Of a stretch of 64,000 nucleotides of DNA, positions 24,850-34,961 are shown one piece after another. Numbering within the stretch: the first letter of the stretch is position 1; every line of letters begins with the position of its first letter. The notes under the pieces are model-generated. The model had not been told where the DNA came from. It saw only the letters and a program-made list of their open reading frames with translations, and ran no database searches. The stretch is from Eubacterium plexicaudatum ASF492 (GTDB taxonomy: Bacteria; Bacillota; Clostridia; Lachnospirales; Lachnospiraceae). The stretch is taken from assembly GCF_000364225.2 (NCBI RefSeq), contig NZ_AQFT02000001.1, forward strand, positions 372,001 through 436,000. Direction: 5' to 3'. The position numbers were made by a program, and so were the translations under genes.

Positions 24850-27800
24850 ATGGTAAAAACAGATGTATTTCCAGCAATTCGAGTGAAAATAGATAGATTG
24901 TTAAAAATTACAAATAAGTACAGGTTTTATGATCTTGTAAAAGCAATATATTGTATTAACTTATGCATTAATAATAGATCTGTTTTGGAATCTTGTCTGG
25001 CATTAAATGCTTGTCTGATTGAATATGTAGAACAGGGTAGTCAAGAGATAAATAGCTATGATAGTTTAAAAAATTTTTTTGACAGAATCTATGAAATTAT
25101 GAAACCGGGAATTGCAGATGATTATACTGTAGAGGATTTTGGAGAGGTTAGGATTAGATATGAGAATAAGTTTTATCGCGTGATAATTGGAACTGGGCAT
25201 AATAATGTTTTTGCCTGCTTGAATTTTTGCCTGTATTAGCCAGAAAAACTTCGCATGAAGATGAACTTAAACTGGTCTTGGATTATTCGTCAGGAATTCT
25301 TGATTATTTTATAGAAGATAATAAAAATGATGGAGTTATAGAAAAAAGATTTCAACTTCCGTCAGAACAGCTGTTTTATAGAATACAGAAATTTTTGATG
25401 AAGAATGTAAGAAATATGATATTTTTAAGATTGCGACGCTAATGAAAAGCGAAGAAGCTACTATTGAAAAGAGCCATTTTGTCTATAAGGAAGATAATAT
25501 TTATCCATTATATAATGTTTCTTTGCTAGTTGATTTGTATGATATTTGGGAGAAAGAAATCGATTATGAACAACAAATAGCTGTTGCAAATATTGGAATA
25601 ATAGAAAGAATATATAGTTTGTTTGAAACTGATCGGTCACGAGGCTGCATAATGTTTGCACCAGCTATGATTTTTCCAGATCAAAAATTTGATTCAACCC
25701 AGAAAACATATACATTTGTAGCAACGTCTTCTCATGGTGCTATTTTTGCAATTAATGCAGATGAATATAAAAATAATCAGCTAGAGAAGGAGATTGAAAA
25801 TATTGAGGAATATCATAAAAACGGTAAACTTCAAATTGCAGAAACATATAATCGGTTTGAAAAAAATGGATTAAGAGGGCTTTACATCTCGCCTGATATG
25901 CCAATAGAATATTTAATCTATGACAGCTTTACGAACCCAAATAAAACATATGTTTCGATGGGTAAGGCAGGGGGGTTAGAAAGAAAAATTTGCACTGCAC
26001 TGGATATAATTTATTATCTTGATTTTATGGAAGACATTGATGAATTATTTGAATATCTTTCTTATTCAAAAGAGAGAGATTACAAGAGTACTTTTGGATT
26101 TGGTAGCGATGCTGCTCATTATTTTACATGGAAATACCAAGATCGATATATCGCAAAAGGTGCAATTGTATTTGATATGCTTGATGTAGGGTATGATACA
26201 GAAAATGAAGCCGTTGTTGAATATTTTCGAGAGAAATTAAGTGATTATCCGTTCCAAGTGAATGATTATCTTTTTCAAGAACCTTTCTCGTGGAAAATTG
26301 ACAAAAGAGATTCAGAGGATTATGAATATGTTGCAAAACATGGTATAGGATTTGGCGGGATTTTTTTTCCTTTACCAAGGAATAATTATGTTTTTTTGAC
26401 AAATAATGTTGAGTTTTATAAGGATGTGAATGATTTTGGTGAATATCGTCAATGGATTCAAGTGTTGGAAGAAATAATTACTGAGGGATTTGTTTCTATA
26501 AAGTGCATATTTGAAGATAAAAGAGCAATCTGTAACACGGGAATTCAGTTAGCATTTATGCCAATCGAATATGCCGCTCATGCTGGTCATGAATCCTTTT
26601 TGCATGAAGAACGGACATATGTATATAGTGATGCTCAATATCATAATCACAAATGGATTATCAGGTATGTGGTGAAAGATATGCAGCGAATCTTTCGAGA
26701 TATTCAGAAAGCGGAAAATAGGAGTATAGAATTGGACATTTTAAAGGAAGTTTTGTTGCCCTTGTTGCTACAGATTCCTGATTTGAGTGAATTATTTTAT
26801 GCAAAAACTCAGCAGATTTCCAGTGATAAAAAGAAAGTGGGTGTCTTTGCAACTTCTGTAGAATATAAGTGGGATAATAATATGCAACACTTTTCTCCAC
26901 AGGATTATCACTATCACGAGGTTAGAAAAAGAATAGCAAATGTTTGTTATGATCGGATGATTAATCCTGGGATATATCGTGGAAGAGAGGCAAATCAAGT
27001 TATTCGCACTATGCAAAAGGCGGTTATTGAAGATTTTGAGAGAGAAATTTCAAAATATTCTTGGAACGCATTGCATGTTACAATGTTGGATTATCATTCA
27101 ACATTGCTGCATGATATATATATTAATCAGAAAAGATATGGTTCTTATTCAGGCTTGGATGAAGAAAGGATAAAGAAGTTAGAGATAGAATAATAGATCA
27201 AAGAGAAAAGGCAAAGCATGAAGATAGAAATGTCCTATACTTGATAGAAACCAATCTGTTTTTGCATTGTGAAACAGAAATATACGCAACGAAAGAAAAT
27301 ATTAAATTTTTATTAGCATATGCAAATTGGCTGGTGGTATTAAATGACGTTGCTGACATGTGTTACTTCGCGGACACAGAAGCTTATATAGAAATAACAA
27401 GCGAGTATGTAGTTGATACCTTATCTGATGAGCAGCATTCAGAAAAAATAGATAACCTACATCATAGGGTGTATTCATATTCGGATGGATTAAAGAGAAA
27501 TGCGGATATTGATTGTAAATACCTAGAAAAAGTTAAAGAAACTATCAAGGAAGACATAGGATTAGATTTTCAGAGTTTCATAGATGCGTTGTCGTATTTT
27601 AGTCATTCGTTTTCAGATGAGATAGTTAATAAGATCGGTAGTAATGTGTTCAGAGGAGCTTGTAATGAACTATTAAATGATTTCTTAATGCAAATGGATG
27701 GAGTTATTACAAAAGAAGAAGCACTAGGAATTTTCAACTATCTTGTAGTAGCTTTTGAAAATCTTAAAACTGAAAATGGAAAGACGGATTTCTACCTACC

Positions 27801-28458
27801 CATTGGCAAAAGAAGAACACGGGACACACGATTTGAATTAATGCCTCTTGTAAAGGTTGAGGATGATATTGTTTTTTCGCCGATTACTATGAATCAGCTG
27901 AAAAGAGAATGGCTTAATGGAATAATAGAATTTGTTTTGCCATATGAAATTGGTATGAAAAAAACGAAACAATTGTTACAAGAGTGGAAAAATTCATATG
28001 AGAAACAGATTGTATATGATATTGAAAATGTTTTTAAACAAGAAAAATACGATATTGTAAAACATAATTTCGAATTGAAAAAATTAAGCAAAGAGCATCC
28101 ACAGTGGCTTGGTGATTATGACGTATTTGCAGTAGATATCAATAATAGAGCAATATGGATTGTGGAATGTAAAGTAATAGAAAAAGTAGCAACCTTTTAT
28201 GATATGTACCGCCAACAGAATAGATTTTTTAATGAACATAAGGAAGATGAAAAGTTTCAAAGAAGAATAGATTATTTGTGTGAAAATGCAGATAAGGTTA
28301 TTCAAGAGTTGGGATGCGAGGAATATATAGGGTACAAAGTAATACCATATATGTGTATGAATAAGATTATGGTTTCAAGATATAAGGAAATTGGTTTCCC
28401 TATTGTGTCCTACTCAGAATTAGTTGAAATTATTTCGAAAAGTAAAAATATCTTATAA
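24850..28458 (+). CDS. Large AT-rich protein (about 1200 aa) with PD-(D/E)XK-like C-terminus, three frameshifts
   Basis: The pieces at 24850-25239, 25227-25442, 25442-27193 and 27172-28458 join smoothly into one protein if a single base is restored at each of three places (T-runs 25224-25228 and 25392-25396; near 27165). No signal peptide or membrane segment is visible. Most of the length is unrecognised. Near the C-terminus LGDYDVFAVDINNRAIWIVECK has the spacing of a PD-(D/E)XK nuclease core (Asp, then E-x-K), followed by a basic helix. The gene is much more AT-rich than its surroundings and is the first cargo gene of ICE2, a common place for defence functions. A nuclease or defence role is inference; other Mrr-like or unknown functions are possible. 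Confidence 0.55.
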
Positions 28459-28483
28459 ATGGGTAATTAGAAAGGATTATTCT

Positions 28484-29150
28484 ATGGCGAACATTTTGAT
28501 TGTTGAAGATGAAAAGAATATGCAGGATATTATTGCTGAATATATGAAAAAGGGCGGGCATACCTGCTTTACTGCGGATGACGGTATAGATGCCTTAATG
28601 ATATTGAAAAATAATCCTATGGATTTAATGATATTGGATATCATGATGCCCCACATTGACGGCTTCACTGTCTGTAAAATGGCACGGGAAATGAGCAATA
28701 TGCCTATTATCATGCTGACAGCCAAAAGTGAAGAAAGTGACAAGCTAAAGGGTTATGAATATGGTGCGGATGATTACACAACAAAACCTTTCAGCCCTAA
28801 AGTCCTGTTGGCTAAAGTGAATGCCCTGCTCCGCCGTTCTTCTTCGGAACCGTTAGATATATTGAGTATTGGAAAAATTTCTGTTATGCCGTCCTCACGT
28901 AAAGTATTTTTAGATGGGCAGGAAATCGCTCTTACCCACAAAGAATACGAACTGCTTTATTTTTTATGATGAATCCCGGACAGATTTTTACCCGTGAACA
29001 GCTGCTGAATAGAATTTGGGGCTACGATTTTGAGGGACTACCCGTACCGTAGATACCCATATCAAAACACTGCGGCAAAAGCTGGGGAGTGAAGGAAAGC
29101 ATATAGTAACGCTTATTCGTTCTGGATATAAATTAGAGGTGACAGTATGA
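28484..29150 (+). CDS. OmpR-family response regulator (two frameshifts)
   Basis: The receiver domain (about 1-115) shows IVEDEKN, the phospho-acceptor Asp in MILDIMMP, LTAK, and Lys in TTKPFSP. The winged-helix DNA-binding domain follows: LTHKEYELLYF, then GQIFTREQLLNRIWGYDFEG, TVDTHIKTLRQKLG and IRSGYKLEV. Single bases are missing in T-run 28960-28965 and G-run 29034-29036; with them the protein has about 221 residues. The stop overlaps the kinase ATG. It should bind the four 11-bp repeats at 30282-30325. Confidence 0.85.
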
Positions 29151-30223
29151 AAAACAGCGATAATTTAAGCATTTATTCGATAAGGAAGAAAATACTTTTG
29201 ATGTCTAAAGTGATAGGTGCTATCCTTGTTATTTCATATATCCTTTCAACCAAACTACCGTTTTCCTCAGACATTTCACTTTCTATTTGGACTGTTTTTG
29301 TGGTGCTGTTGATTTTTGGCGTTGATTTTCTGATGAGCTGCTTTATCTCAAAACCGATTGCTAAATTGGAAAAAGCAGCAAAACGGATGGCTGATTTAGA
29401 TTTTTCTTCGTCATGTGACATCATGACAAATGATGAATTTGGGCGGCTTTCCACAAGTCTTAATGTCATGGCTGATAATTTGCAAAATGCTCTTATGAGG
29501 TTGGAGGCAGCAAATAAGCAGCTGGAAAAAGATGTTGAAAAGGAACGTCTGTTGTTATCAGAGCGTAAAGAACTGGTAGACAGTTTATCTCATGAAATGA
29601 AAACGCCTTTAGGGATTATCAGAGCCTATGCGGAGGGCTATCAGGACGAAGATGATGAACTGAAAAAACAAAAATATGCAGAAATAATCATATCGGAAAC
29701 AGAGCGGATGAATCATCTGATTACTGCTTTACTGGATTTATCTGCATTGGAAACCGGGGCTGTGCAGCTTACCTCCGAACGCTTTGATTTTGTCGAACTT
29801 TTAGAAACTGTCGCCGGGCGGCTGCTGATTGACACGCCGGATGCTAATTTTGAATTGCAGTATGAGCTTCCTGATTATAAAATTTATGTTTGTACAGATA
29901 AGATCCGGATGGAGCAGGTCTTAAATAATCTCATTATCAATGCAAAAAAGAATGTAAAACCGGATGGCATATTAAAGCTATGCCTTTCAGACGAAAATGG
30001 GCTATTACATTTTTCTGTATATAATCAGGGCGAAACGATTCCAAATGAAAAGCTGAAAAAGATTTGGACAAAATTTTATCGGGATAACCGCTTAAGGTAC
30101 AGTGGCTCCGGATTGGGGCTTGCGATTGTTGCACAAATTTTATCTATGCAGGAATTAAGTTATGGCGTAAAAAATCTTGCGGATGGCGTACAATTCTATT
30201 TTTCCATACCCACAGTTAAATAA
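29147..30223 (+). CDS. Sensor histidine kinase
   Basis: A 358-residue kinase. Two membrane segments (about 18-36 and 44-66) flank a very short extracellular loop, so it is an intramembrane-sensing type as in peptide-antibiotic detoxification systems. A HAMP domain (KPIAKLEKAAKRMADLDF) leads to the DHp helix with DSLSHEMKTPL (His about 149), the N box NNLIINAKKN and GSGLGLAI. It is coupled to the regulator by ATGA overlap and stands upstream of the ABC exporter it probably controls. Confidence 0.9.
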   Translation: MKNSDNLSIYSIRKKILLMSKVIGAILVISYILSTKLPFSSDISLSIWTVFVVLLIFGVDFLMSCFISKPIAKLEKAAKRMADLDFSSSCDIMTNDEFGRLSTSLNVMADNLQNALMRLEAANKQLEKDVEKERLLLSERKELVDSLSHEMKTPLGIIRAYAEGYQDEDDELKKQKYAEIIISETERMNHLITALLDLSALETGAVQLTSERFDFVELLETVAGRLLIDTPDANFELQYELPDYKIYVCTDKIRMEQVLNNLIINAKKNVKPDGILKLCLSDENGLLHFSVYNQGETIPNEKLKKIWTKFYRDNRLRYSGSGLGLAIVAQILSMQELSYGVKNLADGVQFYFSIPTVK

Positions 30224-30239
30224 GATAACATCCTTATTT

Positions 30240-30281
30240 TTGGTGGTTCTGTTTTCTATAAAGAGAGCAGAACCATTTTTA
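30240..30281 (+). terminator. Terminator after the sensor kinase
   Basis: TGGTTCTG and CAGAACCA form a stem around TTTTCTATAAAGAGAG, followed by TTTTTATTT. It separates the regulatory genes from the exporter operon. Confidence 0.75.
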
Positions 30282-30325
30282 TTTCACACCAATTTCACAT
30301 CAATCTCACACCGACTTCACCTCAT
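30282..30325 (+). promoter_or_regulatory. Four 11-bp direct repeats, response-regulator operator
   Basis: TTTCACACCAA, TTTCACATCAA, TCTCACACCGA and CTTCACCTCAT follow each other with exact 11-bp spacing. A TTCTTAAATTCATAATACG segment follows, with CATAAT as -10. Tandem repeats of one helical turn are the hallmark of OmpR-family binding sites. Confidence 0.75.
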
Positions 30326-30380
30326 TTTCTTAAATTCATAATACGAAAGGGCGAAAAGCCCGAAAAAAGGAGGAGCATAT

Positions 30381-30539
30381 ATGACATTATTAGGTTTGGA
30401 ATTGTATTGGTGGTTGGTAATTGCAATAATATTGGTTATCTCCATTCCTTTTAAAATCAAATTTATGAAATGGTGGGGCAAACGCCAGCAGGAAAAGAAA
30501 AACAGCCAGAGGGGAAAATGGGGGATGATGAATGATTGA
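30381..30539 (+). CDS. Small single-pass membrane protein (52 aa)
   Basis: ATG 30381 follows AAAAAAGGAGGAGC, a strong site. One hydrophobic segment (YWWLVIAIILVISIPF) is followed by a positive cytoplasmic tail (KRQQEKKNSQRGK). Its end overlaps the ABC ATPase start by 8 bases, so it is the first gene of the exporter operon. It may be a small regulatory or stabilising subunit. Function unknown. Confidence 0.65.
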   Translation: MTLLGLELYWWLVIAIILVISIPFKIKFMKWWGKRQQEKKNSQRGKWGMMND

Positions 30540-31379
30540 AGTTAAAAATCTGACTTTTTCTTACGGAAAGGATAAGCAAGCCCTTCATGGCTTAAATTTT
30601 ACGGTAGGGGATGGTGAAATTTTTGGATTTTTAGGACCGAATGGTTCCGGCAAGTCAACAACACAGAAAATTCTCACTGGAATTTTGAAGGGGAATGGCG
30701 GCAAAGTTTCACTTTTTGGGCAGGATATTGCTACAGCGCACACGCAGGATTTTTTCAAAAGATAGGTGTTTTATTTGAATTTCCCTATTTATATGCAAAT
30801 TTGAGTGCTATTGACAATCTCAAATATTTTTCTTCGTTCTATCCGGCAGAACAGTTGCGGGATATTGGGGAAGTTTTGGAAGAATTGGAGTTTAAGACCG
30901 ATTTCCTGAAAAAGCCTGTTTCTTCCTACTCAAAAGGTATGCGGCAGCGTGTAAGCATGGCAAGGGCGCTTATCAACAATCCGAAACTGTTATTTTTAGA
31001 CGAACCAACCAGCGGTCTTGATCCGACGGGTGCGGTCTTGTTCCGCAAGATTATAGAAGAAGAACGCAGGAAAGGGACAACGATATTTTTAACCACTCAC
31101 AATATGCTGGATGCGGATCTGCTGTGTGACAGGGTAGCTTTCATTACAAATGGAAATATTGTTGCGCTTGACACTCCGAAAAGGCTGAAGGAGCAAAACA
31201 GCAGCCACCGTATCGTGACCACCTATCTGTATCAGGGCAGACGGGAGGAAAAGACTATCGAAATCCCGGAATTGGAAGCAGGCATTCCATTCCCGCATGA
31301 TGAAATCATCAGCATTCATTCAGAAGAACCAACCTTAGAGGATATGTTTATCCAGTATACAGGAAGGGGGTTGTCCTGA
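30532..31379 (+). CDS. ABC transporter ATP-binding protein (one frameshift)
   Basis: Walker A GPNGSGKSTTQKIL (about residue 37), signature YSKGMRQRVSMARAL, Walker B LLFLDEPTSGLDP and the H-loop TTHNM. A missing T in the run 30750-30755 breaks the frame after AHTQDF; adding it joins QKIGVLFEFPYLYANLSAID. The restored length is about 283 residues, normal for the BcrA/NatA class. It energises the two permeases that follow; its stop overlaps the next ATG. Confidence 0.9.
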
Positions 31380-32371
31380 TGAAAAATTTCTACTCCCTGT
31401 TCAAAAAAGACTGTCAGATGATGATAGCCGGAAAATTCATCTTTGTTGCTTTTGGCTCACTGCTTATTTATACATTGTTTATTAACTTTGGCTACATCAA
31501 TTTTATGGATATGCAATTATACAATGTATACCTCTATGACCCGCAGGGGACACAGCAGGAAGTGTCAGAACTGATTCGTCCGGTGGCATCGTTAGAAGAA
31601 CTGGATGACGCTCTTTTGGCTGATACAAACGGTGTCGGAATAGACGCCAGTTCCGGTACGCCAAACATTATTTTGTATTTCGGAAGCGAAAAGGTTGATA
31701 ATCACAGGGCTGACTATGCGTTATCGCTTCTTCGTTCCGGTGATGAGTACGCTGCGCAGATAGTAGGGACAAATACAACAGAGCAAAAACAGAGGAAAGA
31801 AATGTCCTGCGAATTATTGTTTATCGAAATCGTTGCCGTTGGATTTTTGGGGATTGCTTCAGTGCTGTTCAAAGAAAAGCAGATGGGGGTTATCCGTGTC
31901 CATGCAGTCCTACCGCTTAAAAGGAGCTTATTTGTTCTGTCAAAACTAGCTGTTTTCCTGCTGTCTGATTTAGTTTTTGCAGTGCTATTAACATTGTTCA
32001 ATGTAGGTTTTTCCGGTACAATCCGCATTTTGCCTGCCGTATTGGTGCAGACCGCAATTTTATCACTGATTATGGCGCTTACGGGATTTGGATGCACTAT
32101 GCTGTTAAATGACTTCAAGCAGTTTTCGCTTGCCTATTTGGTAATTGCTCTTTTTGTGGCAACGCCCGTATTTTTGTCAGCAAATACTTCCATAAAAATG
32201 GCATGGATAGGCTGGCACCCTTTCTATCAGGTTTATATGGGACTTAAAAATGCCTATTTTGGAACACCTGTCACAAACCCTGTTTATTATATTTGTACCG
32301 CTTGTGGAATTGCTGCCCTGTTTGTGGTTGTTCAAACTGCATTCCGTAAAGAAATGGGAAAGGAGGACTGA
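31379..32371 (+). CDS. ABC-2 type permease subunit 1
   Basis: A 330-residue integral membrane protein. The first TM is about residues 17-37, then a long extracellular domain (about 40-135) and a C-terminal block of about five TM segments (140-325). This is the ABC-2 plan seen in drug and lantibiotic exporters. It starts at a TGATG overlap with the ATPase gene and is followed within 3 bases by a second permease. Confidence 0.85.
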   Translation: MKNFYSLFKKDCQMMIAGKFIFVAFGSLLIYTLFINFGYINFMDMQLYNVYLYDPQGTQQEVSELIRPVASLEELDDALLADTNGVGIDASSGTPNIILYFGSEKVDNHRADYALSLLRSGDEYAAQIVGTNTTEQKQRKEMSCELLFIEIVAVGFLGIASVLFKEKQMGVIRVHAVLPLKRSLFVLSKLAVFLLSDLVFAVLLTLFNVGFSGTIRILPAVLVQTAILSLIMALTGFGCTMLLNDFKQFSLAYLVIALFVATPVFLSANTSIKMAWIGWHPFYQVYMGLKNAYFGTPVTNPVYYICTACGIAALFVVVQTAFRKEMGKED

Positions 32372-32373
32372 TT

Positions 32374-33381
32374 ATGCGGGGATTGATTTATCAGCTCAAA
32401 AGTGTCTGGAAAGACAAATTTTGTATCATGTCTTTTCTTCTGCCAATTATAGTTGCTGTTGTTTTGCGTTTTGTTGGGACGATTGACCTTTCCTCACTGG
32501 GTGAACTTCATTTTGGAGCATTAGAAAACAATTTGTCTGCCGAAACAATATCGTGGCTGGAACGATATGGTTCAGTAACCATATACAAAACGCTGGAAGA
32601 ATTAACTGCTTCAATCAATGAACCTTCTACAGACTTGATTGGAGTAGAAACCGATGGCAATGGCATCAAAACAATGGTAGCTGGCGATGAGCTGGGCATA
32701 TACCGCCAAGTGGCTGACACGCTTCCAGCATTGTATGCGGAGCGGGAAAACGCAGAGCAGATAAATGTCAGTATTTTAGAGCGTCATGATGTATTGGCAG
32801 GAATGCAAAATATTTTTATAGCAATGACGCTAATTGTTGCTATGTTCATGGGGTGTACTTTTAACGCTATGAATATGATATCTGAAAAAGAAAACTGTGT
32901 CGATTTGGTTAATCAAATATTGCCTATGACATACAGCCAATATGTCATCCAAAAAATTTTTATTGGTTTTGTCTTTGGATGCCTGTCCGCCGTTATGACA
33001 GCCTGTATCTGCTTTCAGCTTTCCTTGCAGAGTACATTTCTTATGCTGTTACTGATTATTCTGTCAGCTTTTGTAGCTGCATTGATTGGGTTGTTTATCG
33101 GTAAATTTTCCGAAAATCTTATGGTAGGTGTGGTTTATGTCAAGGTAGTAATGATTGTATTTATGGCAGTACCATTATTATCCTATCTGCTGGGGGCAAA
33201 TGGTTTGGTTTTAATACTTTGCTATTTTGTGCCGTCCAATGCAACTTTTGAGGGGGTTATGAATTTAGCAAACAGTACTGATCCGATTATTGCAAAAGAT
33301 ATGCTTATTCTTATGGCGCATTGCATTGTTTGGTTTCTGCTTTATTTGTTAATCTCTAAACGGCGAAAAAAGAATGTATAA
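32374..33381 (+). CDS. ABC-2 type permease subunit 2
   Basis: A 335-residue paralogue of the preceding permease with the same plan: TM near residues 17-37, an extracellular domain (about 40-140), then about five TM segments to the end. ATP-binding protein plus two ABC-2 permeases under an intramembrane-sensing kinase is typical of bacitracin, lantibiotic or fluoroquinolone-type resistance exporters. The substrate cannot be read from sequence. Confidence 0.85.
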   Translation: MRGLIYQLKSVWKDKFCIMSFLLPIIVAVVLRFVGTIDLSSLGELHFGALENNLSAETISWLERYGSVTIYKTLEELTASINEPSTDLIGVETDGNGIKTMVAGDELGIYRQVADTLPALYAERENAEQINVSILERHDVLAGMQNIFIAMTLIVAMFMGCTFNAMNMISEKENCVDLVNQILPMTYSQYVIQKIFIGFVFGCLSAVMTACICFQLSLQSTFLMLLLIILSAFVAALIGLFIGKFSENLMVGVVYVKVVMIVFMAVPLLSYLLGANGLVLILCYFVPSNATFEGVMNLANSTDPIIAKDMLILMAHCIVWFLLYLLISKRRKKNV

Positions 33382-33407
33382 AGAGAAGAGTTTTTCATGC
33401 ACCTTAC

Positions 33408-33447
33408 AAACGGCAGCTTTGAGAAAATAGAAACTGCCGTTTTTTAA
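33408..33447 (+). terminator. Terminator of the exporter operon
   Basis: AAACGGCAG / CTGCCGTTT stem with T-run after it. Confidence 0.8.
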
Positions 33448-33652
33448 TTGGAGCAGCAGATTTTTTCAAAATGAACTAAAGGGGAATGCAAAATATGCAT
33501 AAAAGAAAGCTTAAAATGTTGAACCATAGAATAGGAAAAGTAAAAAAATTACAGAGTGTTTTACACATCAAGGTGTACCGCAAGGGAGGAAGAAACTTCA
33601 CTGCGGTACACCTTTTTAATGGTGCGAAATTTGTCTGATTTTAGATTTTATA
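33448..33652 (+). other. Intergenic with a second inverted repeat
   Basis: AGGTGTACCGCA (33571-33582) pairs with TGCGGTACACCT (33602-33613) followed by TTTTT, another terminator-like hairpin. A 47-codon frame from ATG 33495 runs through it but looks accidental. Confidence 0.5.
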
Positions 33653-33667
33653 CACTACTTTACAACT

Positions 33668-34909
33668 TTATAAATGATGCCCCTGTTTCTGAACCAGCCG
33701 TTTTAAGGCATTTATTAAAGCATTTGATTTTATGCTGGTTTCGACTTTTTCTACGAAAATGGCATAAAATACCTGCTGGCGAATTTGTTCACTTAACGCA
33801 AACCGAAACTCCTGCACGCTTTCTGTCTGATATTTATAAAACGCCTTGTCCTGGTATGGCAGCAGTTTCATTGCACAGTATGAAATGTTAATCAGATTGA
33901 CCAGCATTTCAATCCCTTTGCGGCTGCGGACCATGTAACTGCACAGTGACCAGAAAGTTTTCTGTTCGTAGTAACTAACCTCTATCGGCCATCGAAATGC
34001 ATACAGCATCAGGGGAATAAACTGCATCCGGCTGCTCCCTGTCTGGTTTAGCGGGGATTTCTCCTGCCATGCGCAGAAGACCTGAAGCTGTTCCGGAAAA
34101 ACTGTGCTGAAAAACAAACGCCTGCTGCCTGCTGCTTTATCAGCGGATGTGACATATGCCAGGACTGTCCTTTTTCCAAAAATATTAGTAAGGACATGGC
34201 GCACGGCCATATAATAATCACCGATTTTTTCATCAGACAGCGTAAAATCGTCCTGAATGGAAAGTTTTTTCCCATGCAGCGCAGGCCGCCCTCTTTTTCC
34301 AGTACGCTGCGGCGGCAGGTCATAAATGACAGAATCAGACCTTGCATTTCCGATAAGGTCAAGGTTCTCATATTCATCCACAATGGAAACAAGGTTCTTT
34401 TTTACATACCAGCTGTCACAAAGGATGATAACATTTTTTTTATTGCTGAATTCCGGCATCGCCTGACGGACCATGGATGCAGCAAGTTCCAGCTTTGACT
34501 CCTTTTTTTGCCACATACGGTATCCAAGCGGAACAGAAAGGTAATGGATCCTGTTTTTATTCCACACCGGGACGCAGAGCATTACGCTTACGAAACAATG
34601 TCCGTTCAGATAGTTTGAGCCATTATGCGCTGCATGGTCAAAAAGTTTTGAAACATCTTCAAATTTTTTTCCAAACTTCGGGGCCATTGTGTCATCAATG
34701 CACAGAAAAACAGGCTGTGAAGAAAGTTTTTCCGGTATGAGTTTTAAAGCCATGCCAGCAGTAACATTCATAAATCTGGAATAATCGGCCTTTGCATAAG
34801 AGCAGGCATAGTAAAATGCATTCAGGGATTTTTTTGTAATCCCTGATAAAAAATGTCTGTAAAGGGACCGGATGGAAACTGCTGACTCCATGGCAAGTAT
34901 AGATAACAC
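33668..34909 (-). CDS. DDE transposase (IS4/IS701-like), 413 aa
   Basis: FLCIDDTMAPKFGKKFEDV carries the first catalytic Asp(s), NVIILCDSWYVKKN the second, and FRWPIEVSYYEQKTF the Glu region. Arg/Lys-rich surroundings are typical of a DDE transposase. The gene is uninterrupted on the minus strand; the start is uncertain (GTG 34909 or ATG 34891) because no clear ribosome site is visible. The nested IS66 lies just upstream of it and may have removed its promoter. Confidence 0.8.
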   Translation of the reverse strand: MLSILAMESAVSIRSLYRHFLSGITKKSLNAFYYACSYAKADYSRFMNVTAGMALKLIPEKLSSQPVFLCIDDTMAPKFGKKFEDVSKLFDHAAHNGSNYLNGHCFVSVMLCVPVWNKNRIHYLSVPLGYRMWQKKESKLELAASMVRQAMPEFSNKKNVIILCDSWYVKKNLVSIVDEYENLDLIGNARSDSVIYDLPPQRTGKRGRPALHGKKLSIQDDFTLSDEKIGDYYMAVRHVLTNIFGKRTVLAYVTSADKAAGSRRLFFSTVFPEQLQVFCAWQEKSPLNQTGSSRMQFIPLMLYAFRWPIEVSYYEQKTFWSLCSYMVRSRKGIEMLVNLINISYCAMKLLPYQDKAFYKYQTESVQEFRFALSEQIRQQVFYAIFVEKVETSIKSNALINALKRLVQKQGHHL

Positions 34910-34961
34910 CAGCAGAAAAAGGGTTTCAATAGTCGGTGCGGAAAAAGTTTTAAAATAAATA

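Noticed and set aside
33495..33638. 47-codon frame upstream of the outer IS
   Set aside because: It reads straight through a terminator-like hairpin and has no similarity or family features.
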